64,000 bases of DNA, from assembly GCA_964036315.1 (NCBI GenBank), contig OZ038479.1, forward strand, positions 59,171,246 to 59,235,245, given 5' to 3'. This DNA comes from Acanthosepion esculentum. Lineage: Eukaryota; Mollusca; Cephalopoda; Sepiida; Sepiidae. Positions within the stretch are counted from its first letter, which is position 1; each line of letters starts with the position of its first letter. Under the pieces are notes generated by a model. That model saw only the letters and a list, made by a program, of their open reading frames with translations, did no database searches and was not told where the DNA came from. Both the position numbers and the translations under genes were made by a program. Of the stretch, positions 10,871-21,121 are shown in pieces.

Positions 10871-12517
10871 ACATAAAAATTCACTTATTTTGAAAAATAA
10901 CAATTTTTAGAAAAAAATTTATGTTTGTTTGGGCAATAAACATGTATTCTCCACATATCCTATTCCCACTTCCTCTTTGATCTTTACTACATCTTGCCAA
11001 TTTCAGTTGAATTGTTTCTAACCAGAGAAAGAGAGAGTCTCCCCACCTTTTCTTTTCCTTAAGTTTTACACACATTTGAACAAATTGACTTTCATTCCAA
11101 ATGACACATTTAGCTATGGTGAAATTTCTTAGACTTACTGCAGCGTTTATGTGATGTTCAGATTGCCTCAGAACATAGGTCACACTTTAGAAGAGATCCC
11201 ATTTTTCTCCTAAGTGAACAACAAGAGGAAAAGTTATAAGAATGCCACTGAAGGAAAAGATAAAACCCATTTCTGGTCAGCAGACTATTGTGGGTGCATT
11301 TCCTGCTATTTCTGCCTCTCCCAGGGCCTGCTCAGTCCTCTGAGAGTAACTCATCACAACCCGCACCTACATGTCTGAGCCTCAGAAGTCAACTGAGGAA
11401 CCTTCTTTGTTTTCTTCCAAAAGAAAGCAAACTTTTCTTGAGTAATGGCACACAAAATACAAATGGCTATGCTTTTCAGATGAAAACGTCATGTACTGTG
11501 ATATTTGTACTAATTATAACAAAAGGGGCACATCTCTGCATAAATCAAACAAGTGTGCCAACTTTTGGCAAAGAGCATCAATCCTGCTTCAGTATTCCTA
11601 CTTTACTAAACAACTTAAAACAAAGTAATTTGAAGTTGAACATTCAGCAAGACAAATAAGTGCTGGTGGTGTTAAAAGCCCCTCACTAGGTGACCCAGGA
11701 GAGTCTCCTCTGTCAAAGTTGGAATTATTACACAGCTTTCTGATAGACTGGTGTCCCAGAGCTCATAGCAGTATGTCTTATTTTTCAACACAATGAAAAT
11801 GGAATAGTCCATTATTTATGAGGTATTGGCAGAAGATGTTAAACACTTCTGTCTTCCCTTCTTTCTTTCTAGCCAAATCCCCATCTTACAAACATTTCTC
11901 TTAATAATAATTTTAAAATAATTCAGCAGATGATGTTAATAGTGATTACCTTGCTCAGATTCCATCATCCAATACTGTGCATCAAGACAATGGTGCATTT
12001 ATTGTGGTCCCCATACTTCTAGGCTTTTTGACTAAGTTCAAAGTGTAGTAACTGTTCTTATCAGTTTAATCTGATTCTCGATACCTATGGTTTAAAATGA
12101 ATTTTTAAAAATGAAAAATTTTTTCTTGAAGCTTTTATTTTAGTTTTAATTTCAAGCTAATAGGTTAAATTTAATATTTCCAATAAGCAAAATACTTTGC
12201 TGTATTTCAAAACTAATTTAAATTGACTCAGAGGAGTTTTCATTTTTTAAATTGCTGAAATTTTTTATTTTAGCACCATTTTTAGCCATCTTTCATCACA
12301 ATATAATTCAATATAATTCCTCAAAATATAATAATATTAAAAAATGTTCTAAAAATATACTTTTCTAAACTTTATTTTAGGAATATTAGCTGATTTAATA
12401 TTTAATTAATCTGATTTTAAATAGATATTATTTTAAGTTAAAGTATCAGAATTTGTTTTTTTAACATGGTGTTAAAAGTTCATTTAAGGTGTTGACAGCT
12501 TGTATGGAAGATGGTGG
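10871..12517. other. Intergenic stretch, nothing recognised
   Basis: Moderately AT-rich to 12000 and strongly AT-rich after. A 123-codon ORF at 11288-11659 shows no domain, periodicity or conserved motif and is not annotated as a gene. Around 12060-12480 there are weak reverse-strand matches to the R1 block with AAATTTAATATTTCC. No other structure is seen. Confidence 0.4.

Positions 12518-12583
<66 letters not shown>
12518..12583. repeat. (TA)n microsatellite
   Basis: TA dinucleotide tract of about 66 bp with a single C interruption. The 500 bp after it contain no feature I recognise. Confidence 0.95.
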
Positions 12584-12585
<2 letters not shown>

Positions 12586-13085
12586 GTAAAACATAATTCA
12601 GGAATATAACTTGAGTGACTTTTTTTATATAATTTTTAAGTACTCTGTAATCTTAAAAAAAATTAGAAAATATTCTCCATAATCTAATGTGTTTTTAAAT
12701 TTTAGATTCTTTCTGGCTTTAAATTTACTATAGTTGTCACTCTTATTTTCTGACTAGCTTAAAAGCTGTCCTATTGGGTGGCATTTAAGCTAGCTCCTGC
12801 AGAGGGAATTTGATTGGGCCTTCATCACAATAGGTAGGGAGGAATAGATATGATAAGCAACAATAAACTACAGAAGAACTCAAGATTGATTTCTGCATTT
12901 AAGTATTGCATTAATATTCAAGCTTACCTTTTAAAAGTTCAATGATAATTCTTCTTCTGCCACTTAATTTAAAGATAATTTGATGTATGTAGGTCCTTAC
13001 CTTATGTACAAACAATTATTTTTATTTCATGGGTGACTCTTTCTGGATTTTGTAATTCATTTTGATTATTCCCAAATTTATTTCC

Positions 13086-14100
13086 AAGTTATAAAAATTA
13101 TCGTATAAAAAATGCATTGCAAAAAATCACCAAAAACAATTGCAGTAATTAAAACTTAGGAATCCAAAATTTCTGGATTGTGAGTCCTGATCCAGACTGG
13201 AGTGTTTTTAATTTGCTCACAGAGTCAGCCTGATTCCAGTTTGGTATGATATGTTGGGTTACAGCTTCTAAAAGTGAAGTTGAAAAAGTGTGACACTCTG
13301 ACACTTGTATTTATATAGATGATGTCCTGTATGAACATCTGTATCTACAAAAACCGGCACATGTATGCACATAAAAAGAATTACTTTTAAAATATTGGAG
13401 TTTGATGATTTGTACTATGCTTTTTTATTTATGATGAGTAAATATAGCTTTTAATTAATAACAATATCACCTAACATGGACAAAGTAATGCAGAAATTTA
13501 AGATTCAAAACGTTATAAATTATTCTAATTAATTTTTTTTTAAATGAAAACAATTCTTGATAAAATTCATCATACCTCAAAAAAATTTTTTTCTTAAAAC
13601 TATAGTGTCCATAATATATCTTATTCATAAAAGCAATTAAAAGCTTTTCTTATCAAATAATGTCTCAATCTTATTGCATTATTTATGTTACAGTTCAGAG
13701 CAGATTTTCAGTAACTGGTTTTTCTGTTTTACAAAAAAATTGATGGTTAAAATTCTCAAGTTCTTCTTTTAATTAATATAAACATTAATTGGCACAAAAT
13801 TTAATTTCTCAAAAATTACTTAAAATCAGTTGGAGGGTAACAGATCTAAAAAAAAATATATTTACCAACATTTTCTTAGAAAAAAAACAAAACATTTCCA
13901 ATATAGTTTCATCCATTTATGAAAGTTTCATTAAAATCTGAGAATTTTTGTAAGAATTTCCAAACCACTGTGTTTTTTCCCTGTAAAAAGACAGTAACAT
14001 TTCCCATATTAATCTTTGGTCCCTCCACTGATACAAGAAAAACAAAAGTTTTAACTAAAATTTCAATGTTCTAAAAAAGATCAATAAATATTTAAAATAT
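13086..14100. repeat. R3 fragment followed by minus-strand R1 copy
   Basis: Positions 13086-13312 match R3 at 125-330 (AAAACTTAGGAATCCAAAAT, GAAGTTGAAAAAGTGTGACA). From about 13350 to 14100 the reverse complement of R1 can be followed through AATGAAAACAATTCTTG, GTGTCCATAATATATCTTAT, AATTAAAAGCTTTTC and GTTTCATTAAAATCTGA. No ORF of note. Confidence 0.55.
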
Positions 14101-14220
14101 ATATGTATAGGTAAAAATCCGTGGGTAAGTAATTCAAGTGGATCCCAATAATACAAAATATTAAAACTGATCCACAAGAGAGGGCTCAGTATATTTATTA
14201 TTGAGCATAGAAATGAATGA

Positions 14221-14405
14221 CATAAAAATGAAACTCTCTTACCCCATTCAGATGGCCATCCATTTCACCCTGTGATATTGTCCCTGAGGCTTGTCAGTGT
14301 AAAAACTTTTGTTTAAAAAATGAACATTTTTGCATTGACAAGGCCCAGGGATAATATCCCGGGGTGAAATGGCCATCTGAATGAGGTAATAGTTTCATTT
14401 TTATG
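14221..14405. mobile_element. 185 bp palindromic MITE-like hairpin
   Basis: Outer 15 bp match exactly in inverted orientation (CATAAAAATGAAACT at 14221 and its complement ending at 14405). Inside, the arms continue with ATTCAGATGGCCAT and CAGATGGCCATTTCACCCC-type sequence and a TTGTCAGTG/CATTGACAAG pair around a short AT loop near 14320. Nearly the whole unit folds on itself, as expected of a MITE. No target-site duplication is certain because an AT microsatellite abuts the right side. Confidence 0.75.
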
Positions 14406-14407
14406 TA

Positions 14408-14409
<2 letters not shown>

Positions 14410-14463
<54 letters not shown>
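14410..14463. repeat. (TA)n microsatellite
   Basis: About 54 bp of TA repeats directly after the hairpin element. The interval 14464-15130 holds no recognised feature. Confidence 0.95.
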
Positions 14464-14467
<4 letters not shown>

Positions 14468-15139
14468 CAAATCAATTATAAATGCTTATACGTATCTTGT
14501 TTGTATTTAGTGCCTGCCCCCAACACACACACCAAAAAGAAACAGGGATTAGGGTAGGATAAATGAGTTCATTCAACCATTAGATTAAAGTGGGATGTTG
14601 GTTCTAATCTGTATTGGAATTATTGCAAAATATAGTGGTTTATAGGCAGAAGAACACAAATGCATTCTGGGATTTTATTTAATCACAGTCTGCTAATGTT
14701 TTAGCAAATCAGTGGAGTTACCTCTGCTAAATATTTCATAGTGATATTGTGGATTAATGTTCTCATCATTTAAAATCCCAGTTAATGTAATTGATTATTT
14801 TCAAAATAAAAGATCTTAGTAGCTGTTTGTAGTATCTGTTGAGATGATGAGAATATTTTATTCAATACCCTTCTTATTTTGTTGCTACTTACACTACAAT
14901 CACCACATTGTTCTCATTTGGATTTGTGCAATGTTTCGTTCACATGCTATAGACTCACCTGTATTTTATTTGATAACTTATGTTAGTGCTAGTTGTTGCA
15001 GAAAAGATTGTTGGGAGCATCACTGATTAATTAGCCCCATATGTCTAAGCTGATTCAAGGGAGATTACTTAAATCTTTTAAATGAATGTTTGCTTTTTAT
15101 AAGAAACCAAATTCAACACATCTGATTTATTAAAGAAAC

Positions 15140-15540
15140 TTTGTTGCTATAATTCTCACAAAATATAGTTTCTTCATTGAACTATTTTTGTATTTAATTT
15201 TAAAAAACTTTGTTCCATCAGCTTAAAATAAATCTCATCATTGTGAAATATATTTCTTTAAGTGTAAATACTGATTTTTGTTTTAAATTTATTGAATCAA
15301 ATGAAAAACATTTGTTCTGTAATAATTCTCAAAAAAATATAATTTCTTAATTGAAATGTGATTAAATGTAAATACTGCTTTTTATTGAATTTATTAATTT
15401 AAAATCATTCAAAGTTCTCAGAAAATATAGTTTCTTAATTGAACTGTTTTTGTTTTAAATTCATTGACTCAGTTTTTAAAAAAAACAACTTTTGTTTTGT
15501 CAATGTAAATACAGTTTCTTAATTGAATTGTGATGAAATT
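15140..15540. repeat. Degenerate tandem repeat, about 85-170 bp spacing
   Basis: The phrase AATATAGTTTCTTAATTGAA or a close variant recurs near 15163, 15336, 15422 and 15503, each time followed by a TTTTAAATT or TTTAAAATT stretch and a CTTTTGTT-like end. The copies have drifted and the unit length is irregular. It looks like an old AT-rich tandem array. Confidence 0.5.
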
Positions 15541-15679
15541 TAAAATATGGGACAATGGTAAAAAAAACCCCAAAAAATGAAATCTGTAGCCCTGTAGTTT
15601 TTACACAACAGTTTATTTAAAAATTTAGTTAGGGCCTATTGAATTTCCCACGGACACACCCAAATCGTACACAGACTGT

Positions 15680-16060
15680 GGGCCCCACGAACTATAACAT
15701 TCAAAACCATTTATCATCACTACCTCATCTTTATTGTTATCCCTCCAACCTTCTTCAGGTGTCTATTAATCCAGGTAAAAATTTGAATTGAGCTGTTAGT
15801 CAACACATCCAATTTATTAAAAAAACTTTATAATTTAATAAAAGCTTGTAATTTTAAATGTTATTTTTTTCATATTTGCTTATTTAATTGTCAAACGAAT
15901 GTAATAGCTGATTTTACATTTAGTTTCTGTGTAACTTTCTGTGATGAGGAGTTATCATTACTTACATTTACTATTATCCTCATCTTTATTGTTGTTATTA
16001 CAACGAAAACCTTTTTTTAGGTGTTGTGCCCTTCATCAGGTGTATGTCAATCTGGGTAAC
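15680..16060 (-). repeat. Two R2 fragments, minus strand
   Basis: Positions 15680-15790 (CTCATCTTTATTGTTATCC, CCTTCTTCAGGTG) and 15945-16050 (TATCCTCATCTTTATTGTTG, TTCATCAGGTG) are reverse-complement R2 pieces. The DNA between them is AT-rich and unassigned. Confidence 0.55.
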
Positions 16061-16177
16061 CTCCAGAACTGAACCCTTGTATGATTATTTTAACGCCTAT
16101 ATACTTATATCACACAGTGTGGTTTCTCGTTGGGGCGTCCCACGATTGACACGGCCTTCTCTCTTTAACAACCACTG

Positions 16178-16386
16178 TACATCAACCTCACAAAAGCATT
16201 TGACCTTGTGAGCAGGGATGGCTGGTTCAAGATACTTGACTGAACCAGTTGTCCTCCAAGACTCCTCAAGATTGTTCAGTCATTTCATGTGGAGATGAAG
16301 TGTGTCGTACAATTTGGAATTTCTTATTCGAAGGTTTTTAATATATACAACAGCGTGAAGCAGCGTTGTGTGCTTGTACCTACATT
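16178..16386 (+). pseudogene. Non-LTR retrotransposon reverse-transcriptase fragment
   Basis: Frame starting at 16178 reads a reverse-transcriptase palm segment: TKAFDLVSRDGWFKIL (the canonical A-F-D motif, holding a catalytic aspartate). A stop codon follows, then PPRLLKIVQSFHVEMK and a VKQRCVLVP segment corresponding to the conserved V-K-Q-G-C-V-L-x-P motif with G changed to R. The fragment ends abruptly. It is a short dead LINE piece, apparently the same kind of element as 43925-44518 but a more downstream part. The next 440 bp are AT-rich with nothing recognised. Confidence 0.75.
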
Positions 16387-16819
16387 TTATGTTCAATTTA
16401 TGTAAATTAACAGAAATTTAATTTCTCCAAAATGAAAACATTAAGAAAGTATATTAAGACACAGTGATTTTAGATATTTATTATATCGATAAAGAATTTG
16501 TCATTTTCAAAATATTCGCATATTTGGTTTTTCCCAATAAATTTAACAGAATTTTCCAATTTTTTTCCCACCAAAGTTCTTCAATTCTTGTCTTTACCAG
16601 AAGTCTTTTGAATGAAAAATAATATTAAAAATTTTCTTTGAAAACGCATACATCTACTGATCACAAAACTGAAAAATATTTTTCTTTTTCTATGTGCCAT
16701 ATCCTTGTAGTACATTGGCGAGCATAGCTCTCCACGATTTCCTCTCTTTAAAAATTTTGTCTTTTTGTTACTTTTTTTTTTAAAACTTGCTCCACCATCC
16801 ATCTACTCAAGCTCGCTAT

Positions 16820-17115
16820 GTAGGTTATGAGTTGTTTTCCACTAATACCCTCTGGAAAGGTATGACTTCATCCCTTCCTCCCAGCTATGGGTAAATAGCA
16901 GGGCCGAGTGGGCCCTATAGCCTTAGCTGGCAACCAGTCTAGGAGAAGGAAAATTGTGAATTCAAGCCACCTGCTGCCTCTTTAACTTCTGAGAGGAGGG
17001 ATGGGGGTAAGCTCAACTTTCCTAGTACAAAAGGAACCAGTAAGCCATTGCAATATTTTGCCTTAGAGGGGATTGATGACCACAGCAGTGGCACAAAATG
17101 TGCTAACTGAATGAT
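16820..17115 (+). repeat. SINE body fragment
   Basis: Contains the body motifs of the SINE at 62367-62682: CTGGAAAGGTATGACTTC-like, a CCCAGCTATGGGTAAATAGC stretch and CTATAGCCTTAGCTGGCAAC. The tRNA-like head is missing or unrecognisable, so this is a 5'-truncated or diverged copy. Confidence 0.55.
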
Positions 17116-17239
17116 GATGGTGATGTTATTAATTATTGCAAACTTTGCCAATTCCATCTGTTGGGTATTTTTACCAGTTGCACTTAACCTTGGCCAATTA
17201 CTCTACACATTCTGTGGTAATTAGCATTACTTCCAAAAA

Positions 17240-17435
17240 CATTAATGTCGAAATGCGTCAGCTTGTAGAAGCATTGCTGATTGTACTGAACAGGACAGTA
17301 AGCAATTTACACTATTTACATTGTTCAGACTGTTGTCCTCATCTTTATTGTCATATTCATGACACTTTGACTGTTGTACACTCCAGCCTTCTTCAGGTGA
17401 TATACATTGGAATTTCAAACTAAAACCTTGCATTG
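17240..17435 (-). repeat. R2 interspersed repeat, minus copy
   Basis: Reverse complement of the R2 unit: ATCTTTATTGTCATATTCAT, CACTCCAGCCTTCTTCAGGT, GGAATTTCAAACTAAAAC. It is one of the better-preserved copies. The following 700 bp (17440-18140) contain no feature I can name. Confidence 0.6.
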
Positions 17436-18139
17436 CAATATTTTGCCTTAGAGGGGATTGATTCATTGGAGTAGATTGGGGCATGTGGAAGTTGAAAGGA
17501 GATAAAGTAAGTGGATCAATAATTTTTGGAAGACGGCAATTGATTTCTGAAGAATTTGGCAGAAAGTATCAGCTATAACATTGTGGTAACAGCAAAAAAT
17601 AGGTTTGAACAGACTTAGATAACTACACTTTTTAAAATGATAATAGGTAACACAATGGAATGTGCACTGAAATATTTGAAATATCTCTCAGGTATTTGGT
17701 GAAAAGTACTTCATTATCCCAGTTTGCAATCTCAGTCAAATATAAATACATTTTATCACCAAAACAGTGACAATCAACAAGAAATGCATTTTTTATCCTT
17801 GCACAAGTGTTTAATATTAATTAACCATCTTGTGTAAAATGCTTGGCAAAGTTTAAACTTCATGCTTGCAAAAAATAGTGTGAAAAAAAACAATGGTTTT
17901 CCCTTGACACTGCTGTTATTTTATATTCCCCTCACTCCCTGGCAATGTTTATTGTTTTAAAAAGCAATGATTAAAATTTTAATGCAACCCAAATATATGA
18001 AAGTGAATTTATACATTTTCTTTGTTCTTCATTGGTTGTGTCTATCATGCAGGTTATTTAAAGCCAGAAAATATTTTTTTAAAGTGTAAGAATTTTTGTT
18101 TTGGAGATAATAATGTTTTAGTGATACAAGTCTTACTAA

Positions 18140-18278
18140 TTAACCTATAGTTGCAGAAGAAGTGGATTCATACCTTTCCCAGGAACATTTGCATATATAA
18201 GTGAATATAACAAACCCAATGGGAATTGGAACTCGGCTCTCCAGTTAACAATTATCTATTACAACAACGTCATATCCA
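18140..18278 (-). repeat. tRNA-derived part of a chimeric SINE
   Basis: On the minus strand, a B-box-like GAGCCGAGTTCCAATTCC occurs within a tRNA-like head, followed by body sequence with GGGAAAGGTATGAATCC, the same body motif as in the SINE at 62367. The 5' side of the head abuts the 5S-like block at 18279-18403, so the two probably belong to one element. Confidence 0.6.
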
Positions 18279-18403
18279 AGCTTACTACACCTGGTATTTT
18301 CCAGCAGTCAACCATCTAGGTACTGACTAGGTTTGATGTTGCTTAACTTCAGTGATCGTACACAGACTGGTGATTCAAACAAAACGATGTGGCCGTCAGC
18401 CTC
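18279..18403 (-). pseudogene. 5S rRNA-like sequence (SINE head or 5S pseudogene)
   Basis: Read on the minus strand, this 125 bp block lines up end to end with metazoan 5S rRNA. It begins with a GGCTGACGGCCA-like 5' end, then GATCACTGAAGTTAAGCAAC (5S: GATCTCGGAAGCTAAGCAG), then GTCAGTACCTAGATGG (5S: GTTAGTACTTGGATGG), and ends GGAAAATACCAGGTG (5S: GGGAATACCGGGTG). It has about one mismatch in every three or four bases, so it is not a working 5S gene. Its internal promoter region is partly kept. Confidence 0.75.
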
Positions 18404-18570
18404 TGTTTTTGAGAATTTCCAATAAAAATATTAAGCATTATTTATGAGATTGTTTATTTACAAGAATAATTTTATATTTACAAATATGCAAACCAATTAA
18501 TACGTTCCAATGTTTACTTTATATCATTTACCAATTAATTCTATACTACCTGAGAAGCCGCACTCCGTTT

Positions 18571-19346
18571 AAAAGTTTGCAGAAGAATACCGTTTAGGAC
18601 TAGGAGTTATCGACAATCTTATTTCGGACTTATTCGCGTCTAGCCAGGGTTCCATTACTGGCATTGCTTACATACATTTGCCTAGAGTAGAAATGCGCGG
18701 AAGCTTAACTGCCTTTTTACTGATCTTATCTTCTTACTCGATTTGATTACTGCGCAATTTTCGTGAAATTTAATTTAAAATTCTTTGGCTTTGCGTAATG
18801 CGTGAATTTTTAAAATAACCCAACAGGAAAATATTATTCCTGGTGTAAAAAAATCCTCGCTATTCCAAAAAAGCATTTTGGTTAACTATTTAATTTATAA
18901 CAATTTTAATTTATAATTTTTTTTTTTCTAAAAACCAATTTAAGAAAGAATTCACTTTTACACTTTTGTTGTTTTTTTTGTAAAAGTAAAGGTTTAAATG
19001 AATTCTTTTTTTTAAAAATTAGTTTAAATTATTTAAGCAATTAAACGCTTTTCTAATTAAATATAATGTCATGGATGAACACTCCCCGCCCCCGGAAAAA
19101 AAATTTTTTCAGTGTCCTAAGAATTCTTTTGGCTTGTACACCTTTCTAGTTTTGGGAATTCTTGCAAAAATCAAATTTAAAGTTTGCGTATTACGCAGTA
19201 ATCAAGAAAAGTGAAGCTTCAGCGAATTACTACTCGAGGCTTACGTATGTAAACAAAGGCAGTAATGGCGGCTGGGCTGTAGCCCTGATGCGAATGAGAT
19301 GAACTAAGATTGTGATAATCTAAACGGTATTCTTCTGCAAACTTTT
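18571..19346. mobile_element. Long inverted-repeat (foldback) element
   Basis: The outermost 26 bp are perfect inverted repeats (AAAAGTTTGCAGAAGAATAC... at 18571-18596 and its complement at 19321-19346). Imperfect pairing continues inward for about 200 bp per arm (shared GAAGCTTA/CACTTTTCTTGATTACTGCG and TTACATACAT/TTTACATACG segments). The middle is AT-rich with its own small hairpin near 18950-19010. No transposase ORF is present, so this is a non-autonomous DNA transposon or foldback element. Superfamily unknown. Confidence 0.7.
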
Positions 19347-19356
19347 ATTGTTATTT

Positions 19357-20400
19357 CGTGCAAATTTACACCAGAATGGCAATATTGACAAGCTCCACCC
19401 ATTCACTGCGGAATTTTATGGGGTTTGGCAGGTGATCATTTAAGGGACAAGCAAACAGAATTTCTGCAGGTGAGTCACCTAAATCAGGTGGTGAGGTGTT
19501 GCGATGTAGTAGGAGCGCTTTTACTACTTCAGTTGTATCTAGTGAACCGCTGGGGCTAATGTTTGTTGTGTATCCGTTTCATGTGTTTGACAGCTGCCTC
19601 ATCTGCCATTACTTTGTGGATAATAAGATGAGGACACTCGTTGGGATACGCCCCATGTTCTTAAAATCTCTTCAATTCATCTGAGTTATATGGAGGTACA
19701 CCAGCGCAAGCGATTTTCCTCTTGCAATTGTGCCCCATACCAGGTCAAAAGAAACGTTGCCTGGCATTGCTTCTCGTGCTATTGACCCCTTGGTGACCAA
19801 TATGGAGCTGATCGACGCGTTCAAGGCGTATTTTTCTTGGAATTAATGCATGCCCTTCCTTGAATACTATTGATTGAACTGTGTACAAATCGTTCCGCAT
19901 ATTCCAGAATTCCTTGATGTAGGATGGGTAGATGTTCCTTGTGTTCAGGGAAGCCCATTTCAATTGTTTCTACAAGGCTCAGGTACTGGTAATCCACCTT
20001 TGCCTCTTGTTGTATTCATGCCATTTTGATGGGGATGTTTCTTGGTTTTACTGGGATTCTATTCCAGTTTGCACCGCCTCTTCTAGACCGTCCGATTCAT
20101 CTGCTGCTACTTTGGTGATAGGCGCGAGGATACGAGACATATCATTTCCCACCGTTGGCATTGCCGGGTATGGATATAGCCTTGAATTGGTACATCAGGC
20201 TCCGTTCCCTGAAATCTAATAATCATGCAAATTTACACCAGAATGGAAATATTGACATTGTTCTTAATTTTGTTTCATCTGCGATCATTAAATATTGACA
20301 CGAGGGGTTTGTGATCAATAGCGAGTATCAGGTTGTTCATACCCGGATTAAAAGGAGAATTTAATGCGGGATACACTGTCCACAAAATACAACGCAAATT
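19357..20400 (-). pseudogene. Ty3/gypsy-like RNase H-integrase relic
   Basis: Minus strand, frameshifted. From high to low coordinate: an RNase H piece with DHKPLVSIFNDRR near 20310, a PGNANGG segment near 20170, an integrase zinc-binding piece (RVDQLHIGHQGVNSTRSNAR near 19790, the H-H half of HHCC), and a C-terminal part with LLLHRNTSPPDLGDSPAEIL near 19470. The integrase catalytic core between the last two is largely deleted, and there are several stops. It differs in sequence from the gypsy relic at 21122-23243. A 33 bp near-identical direct repeat (AAATTTACACCAGAATGG) occurs at both 19360 and 20226. Confidence 0.75.
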
Positions 20401-20594
20401 TCAAGAAAAGACAACACGATAAGGAATGTTTGTAGAAAAATAGAATATTGTATATTTAATGACATTCATGCAGAATAAACAAATTTGTATATTTTTATAT
20501 CTTGTTTGAACAGAGTAAAAAAGATTAATGCTTTTTAGTTCGTTTAAGCAAATGTGATTTGAACAAAAAATGTCTATGTGTTCGCTGTCTTTCA

Positions 20595-21100
20595 ACGGAG
20601 TAGTAGAATAATGTCTGTTTCTTTTGTTTTTGTTGTATCCGCCGAGTAGGTGGAAGGGAAAAAAGGGGCGATCAATTTAAGTTGAAAAAGAGAGTGTGAA
20701 TGAGAAATAAAAGATAAGAGGAAAATGTACTTATCGGGTTGAATTGTTTTGGAGTCAGTTGTAAATTTGTTGTTGTTGTTTTCCTTTCCTACCCCGCTTT
20801 CTGCTCTTAGTGTCGGGTTGAGTCAGTGACGGACCTGACTGTCAGTCCTCCGTCCTCTTTGATATCTGCGCCCTTCTGACTGGTGATTGACTTGAGTCTC
20901 TCTATTTATGGCTGACTTTTTTCACATTGGATCGTTATTTTTTTTCTCAGTTCAGCAAATCGCCTCCTTTCATTGGTCAGAAAATTAATTTCACACCTTA
21001 TTGCGAAATCTGTTTTTAGTCGTTTTGATCCGATTTTGCGTTTTTCAGTTATTTGTTGGAATGATATAGGATTTGTATCCTATAAACCCCCCTGCAGATT
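20595..21100 (-). mobile_element. Probable 3' LTR of the 21-23 kb gypsy element
   Basis: Lies directly downstream (minus strand) of the integrase stop and of a purine run (CAGGGGGGTTTAT at about 21085-21096) that fits a polypurine tract. It is richer in GC than its surroundings and contains a TATA-like CATAAATAGAGAG near 20900. The left boundary is not fixed because no second LTR is in the window. A palindrome TATAGGATACAAATCCTATA sits at its start. About 200 bp to the left (20400-20595) is AT-rich and unassigned. Confidence 0.55.
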
Positions 21101-21121
21101 GATAAATATTGAAAATATTTC

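Noticed and set aside
11288..11659. 123-codon ORF as a gene
   Set aside because: No domain, signal or conserved neighbour, composition typical of non-coding DNA, and no copy in the other ZNF units.
18279..18403. A functional 5S rRNA gene
   Set aside because: Too many mismatches along the whole length, and it is joined to SINE sequence.
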